From contig DAITDU010000005.1 of assembly GCA_036839715.1 (NCBI GenBank), positions 1 through 64,000 on the forward strand: 64,000 bases of DNA. Reading direction: 5' to 3'. The position numbers and the translations under genes were made by a program. Positions within the stretch are counted from its first letter, which is position 1. The number at the start of each line of letters is the position of its first letter. This stretch comes from Thermocaproicibacter sp002410755 (GTDB lineage: Bacteria; Bacillota; Clostridia; Oscillospirales; Acutalibacteraceae). The notes under the pieces are model-generated. The model was not told the origin of the DNA. It saw only the letters and a list, made by a program, of their open reading frames with translations, and searched no databases. Shown here piece by piece: positions 8,507 through 16,281 of the stretch.

Positions 8507-9892
8507 TTATTTATCTTTTATGCCAAGGCCAGCAGTATATGTTCCGTCATCCTGCCGTATAAGAAGGGAGAGATATCGCTGAGCATCTGTGTCGCCAAGG
8601 TCAACAGCTTTTTGCAGGCTGATTCCCGCTTTGTTGTAGTCCACAGGGACACCCTGGCCCTTTAGACAACACCAGCCGAGCATTTCATAGGCCCGTGCGT
8701 TGTTCAGCGCAGCGGCTTTCCGGTACCACTCCACGGCCTTTGCGTAATCTACTGTCACACCAGTGCCATAATAATAACATTCCCCCACCTGGTCGACAGC
8801 CGCCGCATAATCCTGCGCGGCGGATTTTAAGAACCACTGGAAAGCCTGTTTCCCATCTTTTGTAACGCCGCTTCCTTCCTGGTAACAGATTCCCACATTA
8901 AATTCCCCGATGGCGTCGCCCTGTGCAGCGGCTTTGCTGTACCATGTGAATGCCTGTGCACTGTCACATACAACCCCAATGCCGTTGGTGTAGCAGTAGC
9001 CAAGGTTTCCTTCTGCGTCGGCATTGCCTGCCTGTGCCCCTTTCCGAAACCATTCCACGGCTTTGGCTTCATCTTTTGCAACACCATCGCCCCTCTCATA
9101 GCAAAGCCCAAGCTTGTCGTCCGCTTCCGAAAACCCCTGTGTGGCGGCTTTGGCAAACAGGCTGACTGCTTTTGCCTGATCCTTTGCGACGCCAGCCCCG
9201 TTCTGATAGCATATTCCAAGGCTATATTCTGACTTTGCATCACTGCTGTTGGCCCCGCGGACGAAATAATCCGCCGCTTTTGTCTGGTCTTTTGTGACGC
9301 CGTCCCCATTGTAATACCAGGTTCCGAGCGCCCCGCTGGCTTCTGCCAATCCCTGATTAGCTGCCTTTGTCAGCCAGGCGACCGCCTTTGAACTGTCCTT
9401 TTGTACACCAGTGCCGCTGTGATAGCAGAGCCCAAGGTAGTATTCGCAGGACTTGTCGCCTTTTTCGGATCCTTTTTCATAAAGGCTTGCCGCTTTGCTG
9501 GTGTCCTGCTTTGTGCCAATACCCTGCTCATAACAGGAACCAAGGTATCCAATGGCTGGGGAATATCCCTGCGCAGCGGCTTTGGAGAAATACTGAAAAG
9601 CAAGGGACGAGTTTTTTGCAACACCGTCACGGCCTGCTTCGCAGTAAAGGCCCAGCAAGCTTTCCGCCGGGGCGTAGCCCTGTTCCGCCGATTTCCGGAG
9701 CCAGTCTACTGCCTGTGCTTTCTGCTTCTGTGTGCCGTCTGCGTACTGGACAGCATGGTTATACTGATAAACCCGGTCGTTCGGGTTTAAAGTGGCGTTA
9801 AAAAAATTTCTTCCAAGCACCCACAGGACAAAGACCGAGGCTGAAACAATAATAGCAATCACCAAAGGACGCTTCGATTTTTCTGTACTCAT
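8507..9892 (-). CDS. Membrane-anchored Sel1-repeat (TPR-like) protein
   Basis: 461 residues. A short cytoplasmic N-terminus (MSTEKSKRP) is followed by one membrane helix at about 9-28, then about eleven consecutive Sel1-like repeats of 36 residues. Each follows the pattern KAxxWxxKAAxQGxAxAxxxLGxCYxxGxGVxKDxx. The repeats should face outside. Sel1 repeats form curved helical scaffolds that bind other proteins, so a partner-binding role is likely; no enzyme motif is seen. It starts 26 bases after the HTH/Asp-box gene on the same strand and shares the terminator at 8394-8433, so the two are almost certainly co-transcribed. The pairing suggests that the Sel1 domain binds either the Asp-box domain or its ligand; that is inference. 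Confidence 0.85.
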   Translation of the reverse strand: MSTEKSKRPLVIAIIVSASVFVLWVLGRNFFNATLNPNDRVYQYNHAVQYADGTQKQKAQAVDWLRKSAEQGYAPAESLLGLYCEAGRDGVAKNSSLAFQYFSKAAAQGYSPAIGYLGSCYEQGIGTKQDTSKAASLYEKGSEKGDKSCEYYLGLCYHSGTGVQKDSSKAVAWLTKAANQGLAEASGALGTWYYNGDGVTKDQTKAADYFVRGANSSDAKSEYSLGICYQNGAGVAKDQAKAVSLFAKAATQGFSEADDKLGLCYERGDGVAKDEAKAVEWFRKGAQAGNADAEGNLGYCYTNGIGVVCDSAQAFTWYSKAAAQGDAIGEFNVGICYQEGSGVTKDGKQAFQWFLKSAAQDYAAAVDQVGECYYYGTGVTVDYAKAVEWYRKAAALNNARAYEMLGWCCLKGQGVPVDYNKAGISLQKAVDLGDTDAQRYLSLLIRQDDGTYTAGLGIKDK

Positions 9893-9918
9893 TTTTCCTC
9901 CATCACGAAAATGAAAAG

Positions 9919-12378
9919 CTATGAGTTACTGTTGGACGGCGTCTTTTCCTGGTCAACGTATTGCCAGGTCTTTCCATCATCTTTCGAGCTGTACCGTGCG
10001 CGGTAGGTACCAAAATCCCCATCACTCCCTTGGGTAACATAAAGGACAGGAACCCCGTTTTCCAGATATGGTACCTGAGGCGTGTCATATACCTGCCCAA
10101 AAGTAAGCCCGGAAACAGCAGAATTCCCGGTCTCTGAGAGGCTTCCCGCAGGCAGTATCACTTTGGTGAAACTTTTTCCGCCGTCGGTCGTTTCATAGAG
10201 TTCGCCATGGTCCCCGGCCGTGTCAGTGTAGCTGAGGTAGCCGACTTCCGGGCTGAGAAAGTTCATTCCAGTCAAAGTCTGGGTAGAGGGTGTCTGCCGA
10301 CTTTTCCAGGTTTCTCCGGCGTCGTCGATCGTGTAAAGGAGTGAACCCTTATAGTCATGTGTCCCCGCGAGCCCTACGGCCACTGCGGCAAAGCCGTTGC
10401 CGGTAAAAACAACATAGCGGGAAGCAATGCCGCCGCCAATGTCACTGCTGCCTGTTACGGGATACGTTTCCCACGTTTTGCCCTGATTGGGTGTGAACAG
10501 AACCGTGAGGGAAGAACGGCCAAAGATTACATAGCTGAAATTATCAGAGACATGCCAGCACCCGTCTGCAAGCTTTGCTGCGCTGCCGTTCTGAAGAATT
10601 GAACCGACGGCATCTTTTGAAAGGTTTAGTGCTGTCCAGCGGTGGCCATAGTCCCATGTGAAGGAAAGGACATCATCCTGCACACGGTAAGTATCTTTTT
10701 CCGACGTCTGTGGAAGCGTCTGGCTGTCACTTCCCGATGATTTGCTTGTGCTGCGCAGTACAAGCGGCGCAGTTTGGCTCATGGAAACCTGACACAGCGT
10801 CAATGTTCCGCCATAGGAAACGAGCAACGTTTTGGGATCAATTTTGCAGTCCTCGTTGAGGGCAACGGCCCACTGGGGCACCTGATTCTTGCACAGGACA
10901 ATAGACGTCAGGCCATACTGCACGCAGTCCTTGGTGCTGTAGTCGTATTCTGTACTGCCGTTTGAAAGGACAATCCCTTTTGTATCGCGCACGAGTTTCC
11001 AACCCGCCGTGTTTTTCCCGGATGGTTCCCAGGAGCCATCCAGTGCGGCTTCTACATAATAAGAAGCGTCGCGCCCACGGTCGCCAAAAGTTGCGACCAT
11101 CTGATGGACAGGCCCGTTTTCTTCAGATACATAGGTGATGGCGCAGATATCACCGGTCAGCCACTGGATTTTCGGGTTCCCATATACCGTGTAGGAAAAC
11201 TGCTGGTAGGGGCGTGCAAAACAAAGAAACGGATTGTGGTATTGCATGGTTTTCCCGGTTGAGATGTCACGCTTGAGAATCAGCGTGTTCTGTCCGTCGG
11301 GGGAAGCTGACAAGATGTCCTGTGTCTTGGCGGCGGTTGAAAGAGCGCCGGTAATGTCTGCAACCGTCATGGCCCCGCAGAGGATGCCAACCCATACTAG
11401 GATCACCGGCTTTTTCCCGGCAAGGAGAAGAGTTGACAAAAAGGCGAAAAGAATCGCAATAAAATTGATTAGGTACATAACCCACTCAGCCTGATAGGCA
11501 ACACTGTACTTTGCATGGAGGATAAGATACCCGGCCTGAAACAGCAGAGCAAGGAATGCAACTCCTGCAAAAACCAGACCAAAGCTATGCGTTAGGCTTT
11601 TTTTGGATGCAGTTTCACATTTTGCCCCTGTGCAGGATGTGCGGAGAAAAGACATCAACGCTTGCCACTGTTCTTCCGGAAGGGACTGCTTTTGCAGAAA
11701 GACAGCTTCCCGCCCGCAGAAAACTGCCAGCAACCCGGCAGTTTCCACAAACTTTGTCACGCGGTCATAGCGCCATGTCTTTGCCGTTCCGTTCCGGGAG
11801 ACTGTAAACCCATCATCCGTAAACTGAACCGAACAGGAATCCCATTCGGGCTTCCGAAAAGCCTTCAGGAACCGATAACCTTCAAGGCACAGAAAAAGGC
11901 AGCAGATACCGGCGGTTGCCGGTAGCACCGTCAGGAGGGGAGAGACAGAACGGGATGTAAAGGCTGAAAAACCGGCCGCAGCAACTGCCAGCGCCAGCAG
12001 GAAAATCCCTGCAAACAGGCACAGCAGGCGTGGCCAAAGATAAAATTCCTGCCAGTATGTTTTGGCGCTGAGAAGCTGCAGCCGGTGCGTAACAGCAAAC
12101 TGTAAGGTATATTTTGCCTTTCTCTTTTCGCTGCTGCCAGCCGTCCCTTCGGGAACGGGAGAAAGAACACAGCTTTCCCCCTGGAGAAGCTCATCCACTG
12201 TAACGTGAAGGGCTTTTGCCAGTTCAGTCAGCAGCCCGATATCCGGGGCACCCTGCCCGGTTTCCCATTTGGAGACTGCTTTATTGGTTACACTGAGCTT
12301 TTCCGCCAGTTCCTGCTGAGTAAGACCGGCAGCTCTGCGGCGCTCGGAAATAAATTTTCCTATTTTAATTGTATCCAA
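9919..12378 (-). CDS. HTH regulator fused to five membrane segments and an outer Asp-box (BNR-like) domain
   Basis: 819 residues with an unusual order. Residues 6-61 are a Cro/CI-type helix-turn-helix (LTQQELAEKLSVTNKAVSKW). Membrane helices are predicted by eye at 117-139 and 147-167. A soluble stretch at 180-246 resembles the YcxB-like domain. Three more helices lie at about 266-287, 299-320 and 323-345. From 350 to 819 is a large domain whose last 180 residues contain four Asp-box motifs (TPNQGKTW, TIDDAGETW, TTDGGKSF, SKDDGKTW), as in sialidase/BNR/YCF48-type propellers. Five helices with a cytoplasmic HTH place the Asp-box domain outside. This predicts a one-component transmembrane sensor-regulator. 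It leads the operon with the Sel1-repeat gene. Target genes and ligand are unknown. Confidence 0.82.
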   Translation of the reverse strand: MDTIKIGKFISERRRAAGLTQQELAEKLSVTNKAVSKWETGQGAPDIGLLTELAKALHVTVDELLQGESCVLSPVPEGTAGSSEKRKAKYTLQFAVTHRLQLLSAKTYWQEFYLWPRLLCLFAGIFLLALAVAAAGFSAFTSRSVSPLLTVLPATAGICCLFLCLEGYRFLKAFRKPEWDSCSVQFTDDGFTVSRNGTAKTWRYDRVTKFVETAGLLAVFCGREAVFLQKQSLPEEQWQALMSFLRTSCTGAKCETASKKSLTHSFGLVFAGVAFLALLFQAGYLILHAKYSVAYQAEWVMYLINFIAILFAFLSTLLLAGKKPVILVWVGILCGAMTVADITGALSTAAKTQDILSASPDGQNTLILKRDISTGKTMQYHNPFLCFARPYQQFSYTVYGNPKIQWLTGDICAITYVSEENGPVHQMVATFGDRGRDASYYVEAALDGSWEPSGKNTAGWKLVRDTKGIVLSNGSTEYDYSTKDCVQYGLTSIVLCKNQVPQWAVALNEDCKIDPKTLLVSYGGTLTLCQVSMSQTAPLVLRSTSKSSGSDSQTLPQTSEKDTYRVQDDVLSFTWDYGHRWTALNLSKDAVGSILQNGSAAKLADGCWHVSDNFSYVIFGRSSLTVLFTPNQGKTWETYPVTGSSDIGGGIASRYVVFTGNGFAAVAVGLAGTHDYKGSLLYTIDDAGETWKSRQTPSTQTLTGMNFLSPEVGYLSYTDTAGDHGELYETTDGGKSFTKVILPAGSLSETGNSAVSGLTFGQVYDTPQVPYLENGVPVLYVTQGSDGDFGTYRARYSSKDDGKTWQYVDQEKTPSNSNS

Positions 12379-12415
12379 GTCAGCACCCCACCTGAAATCA
12401 GAATTTAAACACCCT

Positions 12416-12451
12416 CTGTTAACGTCAGGATGTATATTTTCAGTTTAACAG
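12416..12451 (-). promoter_or_regulatory. Inverted repeat in the promoter region of the HTH gene
   Basis: CTGTTAA 12416-12422 and TTAACAG 12445-12451 form a perfect 7-bp inverted repeat with centres about 29 bases apart (nearly three helical turns), 38 bases upstream of the HTH gene. A TAAACT-like -10 box on the minus strand overlaps the outer arm. This is a reasonable autoregulatory operator, untested. Confidence 0.35.
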
Positions 12452-12540
12452 AATCCCGACTAAAAGCAAAGGAACGAAGTGTTCCAATTTACTCCACGCT
12501 GCGTAGAGTTGGCCGGAACTGCACGAAAAACAGCCCCGTT

Positions 12541-13563
12541 TCAGGCTTCCCCATAGCTTTTCTCAACCGGGAGTTCAGCGTGGGCGTTCAGGTCGGCGCC
12601 AGCCGTATGGCCGGCAAGAAATTCATAGTAGCCCTGTGCGCCAACCATGGCACCGTTGTCACCGCAGTAACACAACTCCGGCCGGTAAAACGTAAAGCCT
12701 TGTTTTTTGCATTCGCTTTCCAGTGTGCGCCGCAGCAGCCGATTCGCTGAGACACCGCCCGCAATCGCAAGCTTTTTGGCCCCGGTATTTTTTGCGGCGA
12801 GGAAGAAGTTTCGTGTCAGGCAGTCCACCACAGCTTTTCGATAGGAAGCGGCAAGGTCGGGGATGTTAAGTATTTCTCCGCGCTGACTGGCATTGTGAAT
12901 CAGGTTAATGGCATGCGTCTTAAGGCCGGAGAAGCTGAAATCATAAGGAGCGCCATCCACGGATGGACGGGGAAGACGGTAGGCTTTCGGATTGCCGCTT
13001 TCGGCAATCCTGTCCAGCTCCACACCGCCAGGATAGGGAATCCCCATGGCACGTGCGGCTTTGTCGAACGCTTCTCCTGCAGCGTCGTCGCGCGTGCGGC
13101 CAAGGACGCGCAGCTCTGTGTAGCCGTCGACGGTTACAATATGAGTATGGCCTCCTGAAACAACAAGGCACAGAAACGGCGGTTCAAGCTCCGGAAAAGT
13201 CAGGTAGTTTGCAGCAATATGCGAGCGCAGGTGATGGACCGGGATGAGGGGCTTTCCTGCTGCAAGGGAAAGCCCCTTTGCAAAATTGACGCCGACCAGA
13301 AGAGCGCCGATTAGGCCAGGTGCGTAGGTGACGGCGACCGCATCAATCCCGCTGAGGCCGGTTCCGGCGCTTTCGAGCGCTTCGCGGACGACACCGCAGA
13401 TTGCCTCACAGTGGCGGCGGGAAGCAATTTCCGGCACAACGCCGCCGTAGAGCTTGTGCTCCGGCACCTGTGACGCGACAATGTTGGAGAGGACAGTGCG
13501 GCCATCCTCCACAACGGCTGCCGCCGTTTCATCGCAGGAACTTTCAATTCCGAGTATTTTCAT
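12541..13563 (-). CDS. tsaD: tRNA N6-adenosine threonylcarbamoyltransferase TsaD
   Basis: 340 residues, full length. It transfers threonylcarbamoyl from TC-AMP to A37 of ANN-reading tRNAs, together with TsaB and TsaE. The ASKHA-fold start (MKILGIESSCDETAAAVVEDG), the metal-binding HxxxH (PVHHLRSHIAANYL, residues about 110-115), and the C-terminal GGVSANRLLR and CGDNGAMVGAQG motifs are all present. Its ATG overlaps the stop of the small membrane peptide gene (ATGA). rimI sits just upstream, and rimI-tsaD (often with tsaB and tsaE) is a common bacterial cluster. No tsaB or tsaE is in this window. tsaD is usually essential. Confidence 0.97.
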   Translation of the reverse strand: MKILGIESSCDETAAAVVEDGRTVLSNIVASQVPEHKLYGGVVPEIASRRHCEAICGVVREALESAGTGLSGIDAVAVTYAPGLIGALLVGVNFAKGLSLAAGKPLIPVHHLRSHIAANYLTFPELEPPFLCLVVSGGHTHIVTVDGYTELRVLGRTRDDAAGEAFDKAARAMGIPYPGGVELDRIAESGNPKAYRLPRPSVDGAPYDFSFSGLKTHAINLIHNASQRGEILNIPDLAASYRKAVVDCLTRNFFLAAKNTGAKKLAIAGGVSANRLLRRTLESECKKQGFTFYRPELCYCGDNGAMVGAQGYYEFLAGHTAGADLNAHAELPVEKSYGEA

Positions 13564-13739
13564 GTATTCTCCTTCCCGACTTTCGCAAAAGAGCCTGCCC
13601 CGGCGCGGAACGAACCGTTTTTTCCGCCTAAGCTGATATCAACGTGGATCCCTTTCCGAAGAGAGAAAAGCAGCCCTGCCGCAAACCCGGCGAGGAAACA
13701 GGCCGCTTTTGCTGAAAAGCTGAATTTTTTGTTAGACAT
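13560..13739 (-). CDS. 59-residue single-pass membrane peptide coupled to tsaD
   Basis: Read by eye from ATG 13739 with AAGGAG about ten bases upstream. It begins MSNKKFSFSAKAACFLAGF, continues with a hydrophobic stretch to about residue 27, then a basic RKG and a Gly/Ser-rich tail ending KVGKENT. The TGA overlaps the tsaD ATG (ATGA), which predicts translational coupling. It fits tightly between rimI (19-base gap) and tsaD. I do not recognise a family. The tail may be cytoplasmic or external. The good ribosome site and tight packing argue that it is real. Confidence 0.6.
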   Translation of the reverse strand: MSNKKFSFSAKAACFLAGFAAGLLFSLRKGIHVDISLGGKNGSFRAGAGSFAKVGKENT

Positions 13740-13758
13740 AGATTATCGCTGCTCCTTT

Positions 13759-14229
13759 TTAAATGCCGCTTTTTTGGAAAACACCCTCAAAATACAGCGT
13801 CAGAATCAGGGCATCTTCGTTCGGCTGGCTATAAAATCCGCGCCGCAGCCCAGCTTCCCGGAATCCGAGGCTTCGGTACAGCGCATTTGCAGCGCTGTTT
13901 GAAACACGCACTTCAAGCGAAAGAAACGACGCATGACGCTTTTTTGCTTCCCCAATCAGATATTCCATCAGGGTGCGGGCAATGCCGAGCCGCCGGTATT
14001 CCGGAAAAACGGCAACGTCGTCAATATAGCATTCGTCCAGCACACAGTTCATCCCGGCATATCCGACGGTCTTTCCATCCAGCTCTGCCACAGCAAAGAC
14101 AGCTCCCGCTCTGCCAATTTCCATAGCAAGGCCGGGTTTTGTCCAAGGTTCCGAAAAGCATAAACGCTCAAGCTCCGCAAGGTCATCCAGGTGACGCTCT
14201 TCCATAGGGACAATTTTCAGCTCAGCCAT
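13759..14229 (-). CDS. rimI: Ribosomal protein S18-alanine N-acetyltransferase RimI
   Basis: 156 residues from the ATG at 14229 (MAELKIVPMEERHLDDLAELE). A longer in-frame start at 14295 would overlap the previous gene by 79 bases and add residues unlike the family. The GNAT fold is clear: FSEPWTKPGLAMEI near residue 27, the acetyl-CoA loop in VFPEYRRLGIARTLMEYL near 75-92, and the late NSAANALYRSLGFREAG motif. RimI acetylates the N-terminal alanine of ribosomal protein S18. It overlaps the upstream membrane-protein gene by 13 bases and leads into the tsaD pair. Members near tsaD are usually RimI, but GNAT substrate assignment without biochemistry is always somewhat uncertain. Confidence 0.88.
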   Translation of the reverse strand: MAELKIVPMEERHLDDLAELERLCFSEPWTKPGLAMEIGRAGAVFAVAELDGKTVGYAGMNCVLDECYIDDVAVFPEYRRLGIARTLMEYLIGEAKKRHASFLSLEVRVSNSAANALYRSLGFREAGLRRGFYSQPNEDALILTLYFEGVFQKSGI

Positions 14230-15401
14230 TTTCTGCGCACCACTTTTTCGATTTTCTCGTCCCGCGAAAGGAACACGGTGCTGATTCCAACCCAAAGCAG
14301 GCAGCAGAACATCAGCACGGAGAGAACCCTTCCGTTGATAAAATGCGCACCGAACAAATGGTGGCAGACAACGTAGGTAGAACTCAGCACCGTGAGAATC
14401 GGCACATAAAATTTTTCCGGGAAAAAGAATGCATAGATAACGGAGAGAACATCCGCCATATAGTAACAGCGCTCGTTCATCCAGGGCAAAACGTATGGCA
14501 CAAGCAGCACGGAAAGTAGCGCCAGGGAAACAATCATGTCGTCTGTCATGTCAACCTCAAGACGCTTGAAGTAGAGAACTATGGCAAGGATTAGCAAAAC
14601 TGCAAGCACTGTGATAAGATTCCCTGCAAAGGGTGACAGGCCGTTCGGATACCAGATTGCGAGGTTTGGAAGCACATTCCGCAGGCCGCGGCGATTCCCT
14701 GCCTGACGGTAATAGACCATCAGCAGATCGGTGAAGCTGCGTCCGGCAAATACTGCGGGAAGCATTGAAACAAGGTAGACTGCCGGAACAATGAACAGGC
14801 TCCTCCACTGGATTTTCCGGCGCAGAAGCATCAAAAGAAGGAATGGTGCAAAAAACATTGCTTCCGGCTTAAAGATAAATGCAATGGAAAATGCCATCAC
14901 AGCGGCATACTGTCGGCCTTCCAGCAGATAGCAGAGGCAGGCGAGCAGCGCGGCGGCATAAAGAGAGTCATATTCCCCCCATGCGGCGGAGTTCAAAAGA
15001 ACGCTTGGCAGAAAAATCACGATGGTATAGGCAATCTCACCCCAGAATTTCTCATATTTCATCCGAATAATGCGCATGGCGTAGTGGGCCATGACGATAT
15101 CTCCGGCAAACGAAAGCATCTTGATAAGGAACAAGTCTTTTATGGGGAGATAGGTCAGCAGCGCCAGAAGGTAGAAATAAGGAGGTGTGTAGTCGCCAAA
15201 GTTATGCCCGATAGCTGCCAGGCCACCACCACTGCGGAGTTCCGTAAACCAGACATGCAGGAGCTGCCGGTAGTCATCGGACTGAAATGGCAGGAATTTC
15301 ACACGCGCGGCGAAAGCAAGCACTGTGACCGCCAGCAGAAACAGAAGGCTTTCCGCGGTGACAAAATTAACAAATGCTTTCCGTTTGCCCAATGCAACCA
15401 C
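14217..15401 (-). CDS. Multi-pass membrane protein, GT-C-like glycosyltransferase
   Basis: 394 residues with about ten membrane helices. An acidic motif (FLPFQSDDYRQ near residue 40) sits in the first outer loop, the place where GT-C enzymes that use polyprenyl-phosphate sugars keep their catalytic Asp. A WGEYDSLYAAALL motif follows near residue 140, close to the WGQYD pattern of bacterial GT-C mannosyltransferase-like proteins. The likely role is transfer of a sugar from a lipid carrier to a wall polymer or glycan on the outer side. Donor and acceptor are unknown. It overlaps rimI by 13 bases and follows rlmA by 55, so it belongs to the polA-tsaD run. Confidence 0.65.
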   Translation of the reverse strand: MVALGKRKAFVNFVTAESLLFLLAVTVLAFAARVKFLPFQSDDYRQLLHVWFTELRSGGGLAAIGHNFGDYTPPYFYLLALLTYLPIKDLFLIKMLSFAGDIVMAHYAMRIIRMKYEKFWGEIAYTIVIFLPSVLLNSAAWGEYDSLYAAALLACLCYLLEGRQYAAVMAFSIAFIFKPEAMFFAPFLLLMLLRRKIQWRSLFIVPAVYLVSMLPAVFAGRSFTDLLMVYYRQAGNRRGLRNVLPNLAIWYPNGLSPFAGNLITVLAVLLILAIVLYFKRLEVDMTDDMIVSLALLSVLLVPYVLPWMNERCYYMADVLSVIYAFFFPEKFYVPILTVLSSTYVVCHHLFGAHFINGRVLSVLMFCCLLWVGISTVFLSRDEKIEKVVRRKWLS

Positions 15402-15456
15402 GTCTTTCCGTATTTTTATGGATAAGTCTATTGAGTCAGCAAAAGCTGAATTTTAA

Positions 15457-16281
15457 TTATACCCGGTGGTAAAGGAGGTAATCAAAACCGATTTCCGTCC
15501 GGAGCGAAGTAAGCCTTTCGAGATGCTGTCGGCCTTCCCACGGCGTTTTCCATGCATAAGGCGTCATTGCAAACAGGTCCCGAATGGCCTCTTGGCTGTC
15601 CATTTCCAGTTTCCCGCGGACCGGCACACGCCCGAGGAAGGCAAACCCCGGATATTCCGTATCCTTCTGCTCATTTTCATAGGGCTTCTCATAAAGGATT
15701 TCCTTGAGGCCGTAAAGATGGCGCCTGCTTGGCACAGCCAAAATCATTGTGCCGCCTGGCTTTACAACACGCGCAAATTCCTCCGGTACAATGGGGGCAA
15801 ACACATCCGTGAGGAGGTCTGCCGAAGCGGAAAGAACCGGAATGGAAAAGGCGCTCCCCACAGCAAACGAAATATTTTTGTATTTTTTGGCTGCTGCTTT
15901 CACTGCGGCTTTTGAGATATCGAAACCGGAAAGCTCCGCATGGTGGCCTCCTGAAGAAAGGAAGCCCGCAAGGCGGCCTGTGTAATAACCTTCGCCGCAA
16001 CCCGCGTCCAAGACGGCAGGACTGCCTGGCGGTAAATATTTTTCCGCAAGCCGGCTCAGGGCATCGCTGAAAATCCGGTAGTAGCCGCCTTCCAGGAAGC
16101 GCCTGCGCGCGGCGACCATCTTCCGGTCGTCGCCCGGCACCTTGGAATGCTTCCGGTTTGGCTGAAGAAGATAAACATAGCCTTCGGACGCAATATCAAA
16201 GCTGTGGCCGGCCGGACAGAGACAGGCCGTTTCCGTGCGCTGAAGCGGCAGTCCGCAGACGGGGCAGGCAAAAATACTCAT
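15457..16281 (-). CDS. rlmA: 23S rRNA (guanine-N1)-methyltransferase of the RlmA family
   Basis: 274 residues. The N-terminus has the RlmA zinc site (FACPVCGLPL at 4-13, then Cys20xCxxxHSFD), which distinguishes it from generic methyltransferases. The SAM-binding motif VLDAGCGEGYY follows near residue 90, and the family signature NRKHSKVPGDDRKMVAARRRFLEGGYY lies around residues 40-65 just before it. RlmA(I) methylates G745 and the Gram-positive RlmA(II) methylates G748 of 23S rRNA, influencing macrolide/tylosin sensitivity; this organism is more likely to carry the G748 type, but sequence alone does not decide. The ATG overlaps the polA stop by four bases, showing translational coupling. Confidence 0.9.
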   Translation of the reverse strand: MSIFACPVCGLPLQRTETACLCPAGHSFDIASEGYVYLLQPNRKHSKVPGDDRKMVAARRRFLEGGYYRIFSDALSRLAEKYLPPGSPAVLDAGCGEGYYTGRLAGFLSSGGHHAELSGFDISKAAVKAAAKKYKNISFAVGSAFSIPVLSASADLLTDVFAPIVPEEFARVVKPGGTMILAVPSRRHLYGLKEILYEKPYENEQKDTEYPGFAFLGRVPVRGKLEMDSQEAIRDLFAMTPYAWKTPWEGRQHLERLTSLRTEIGFDYLLYHRV

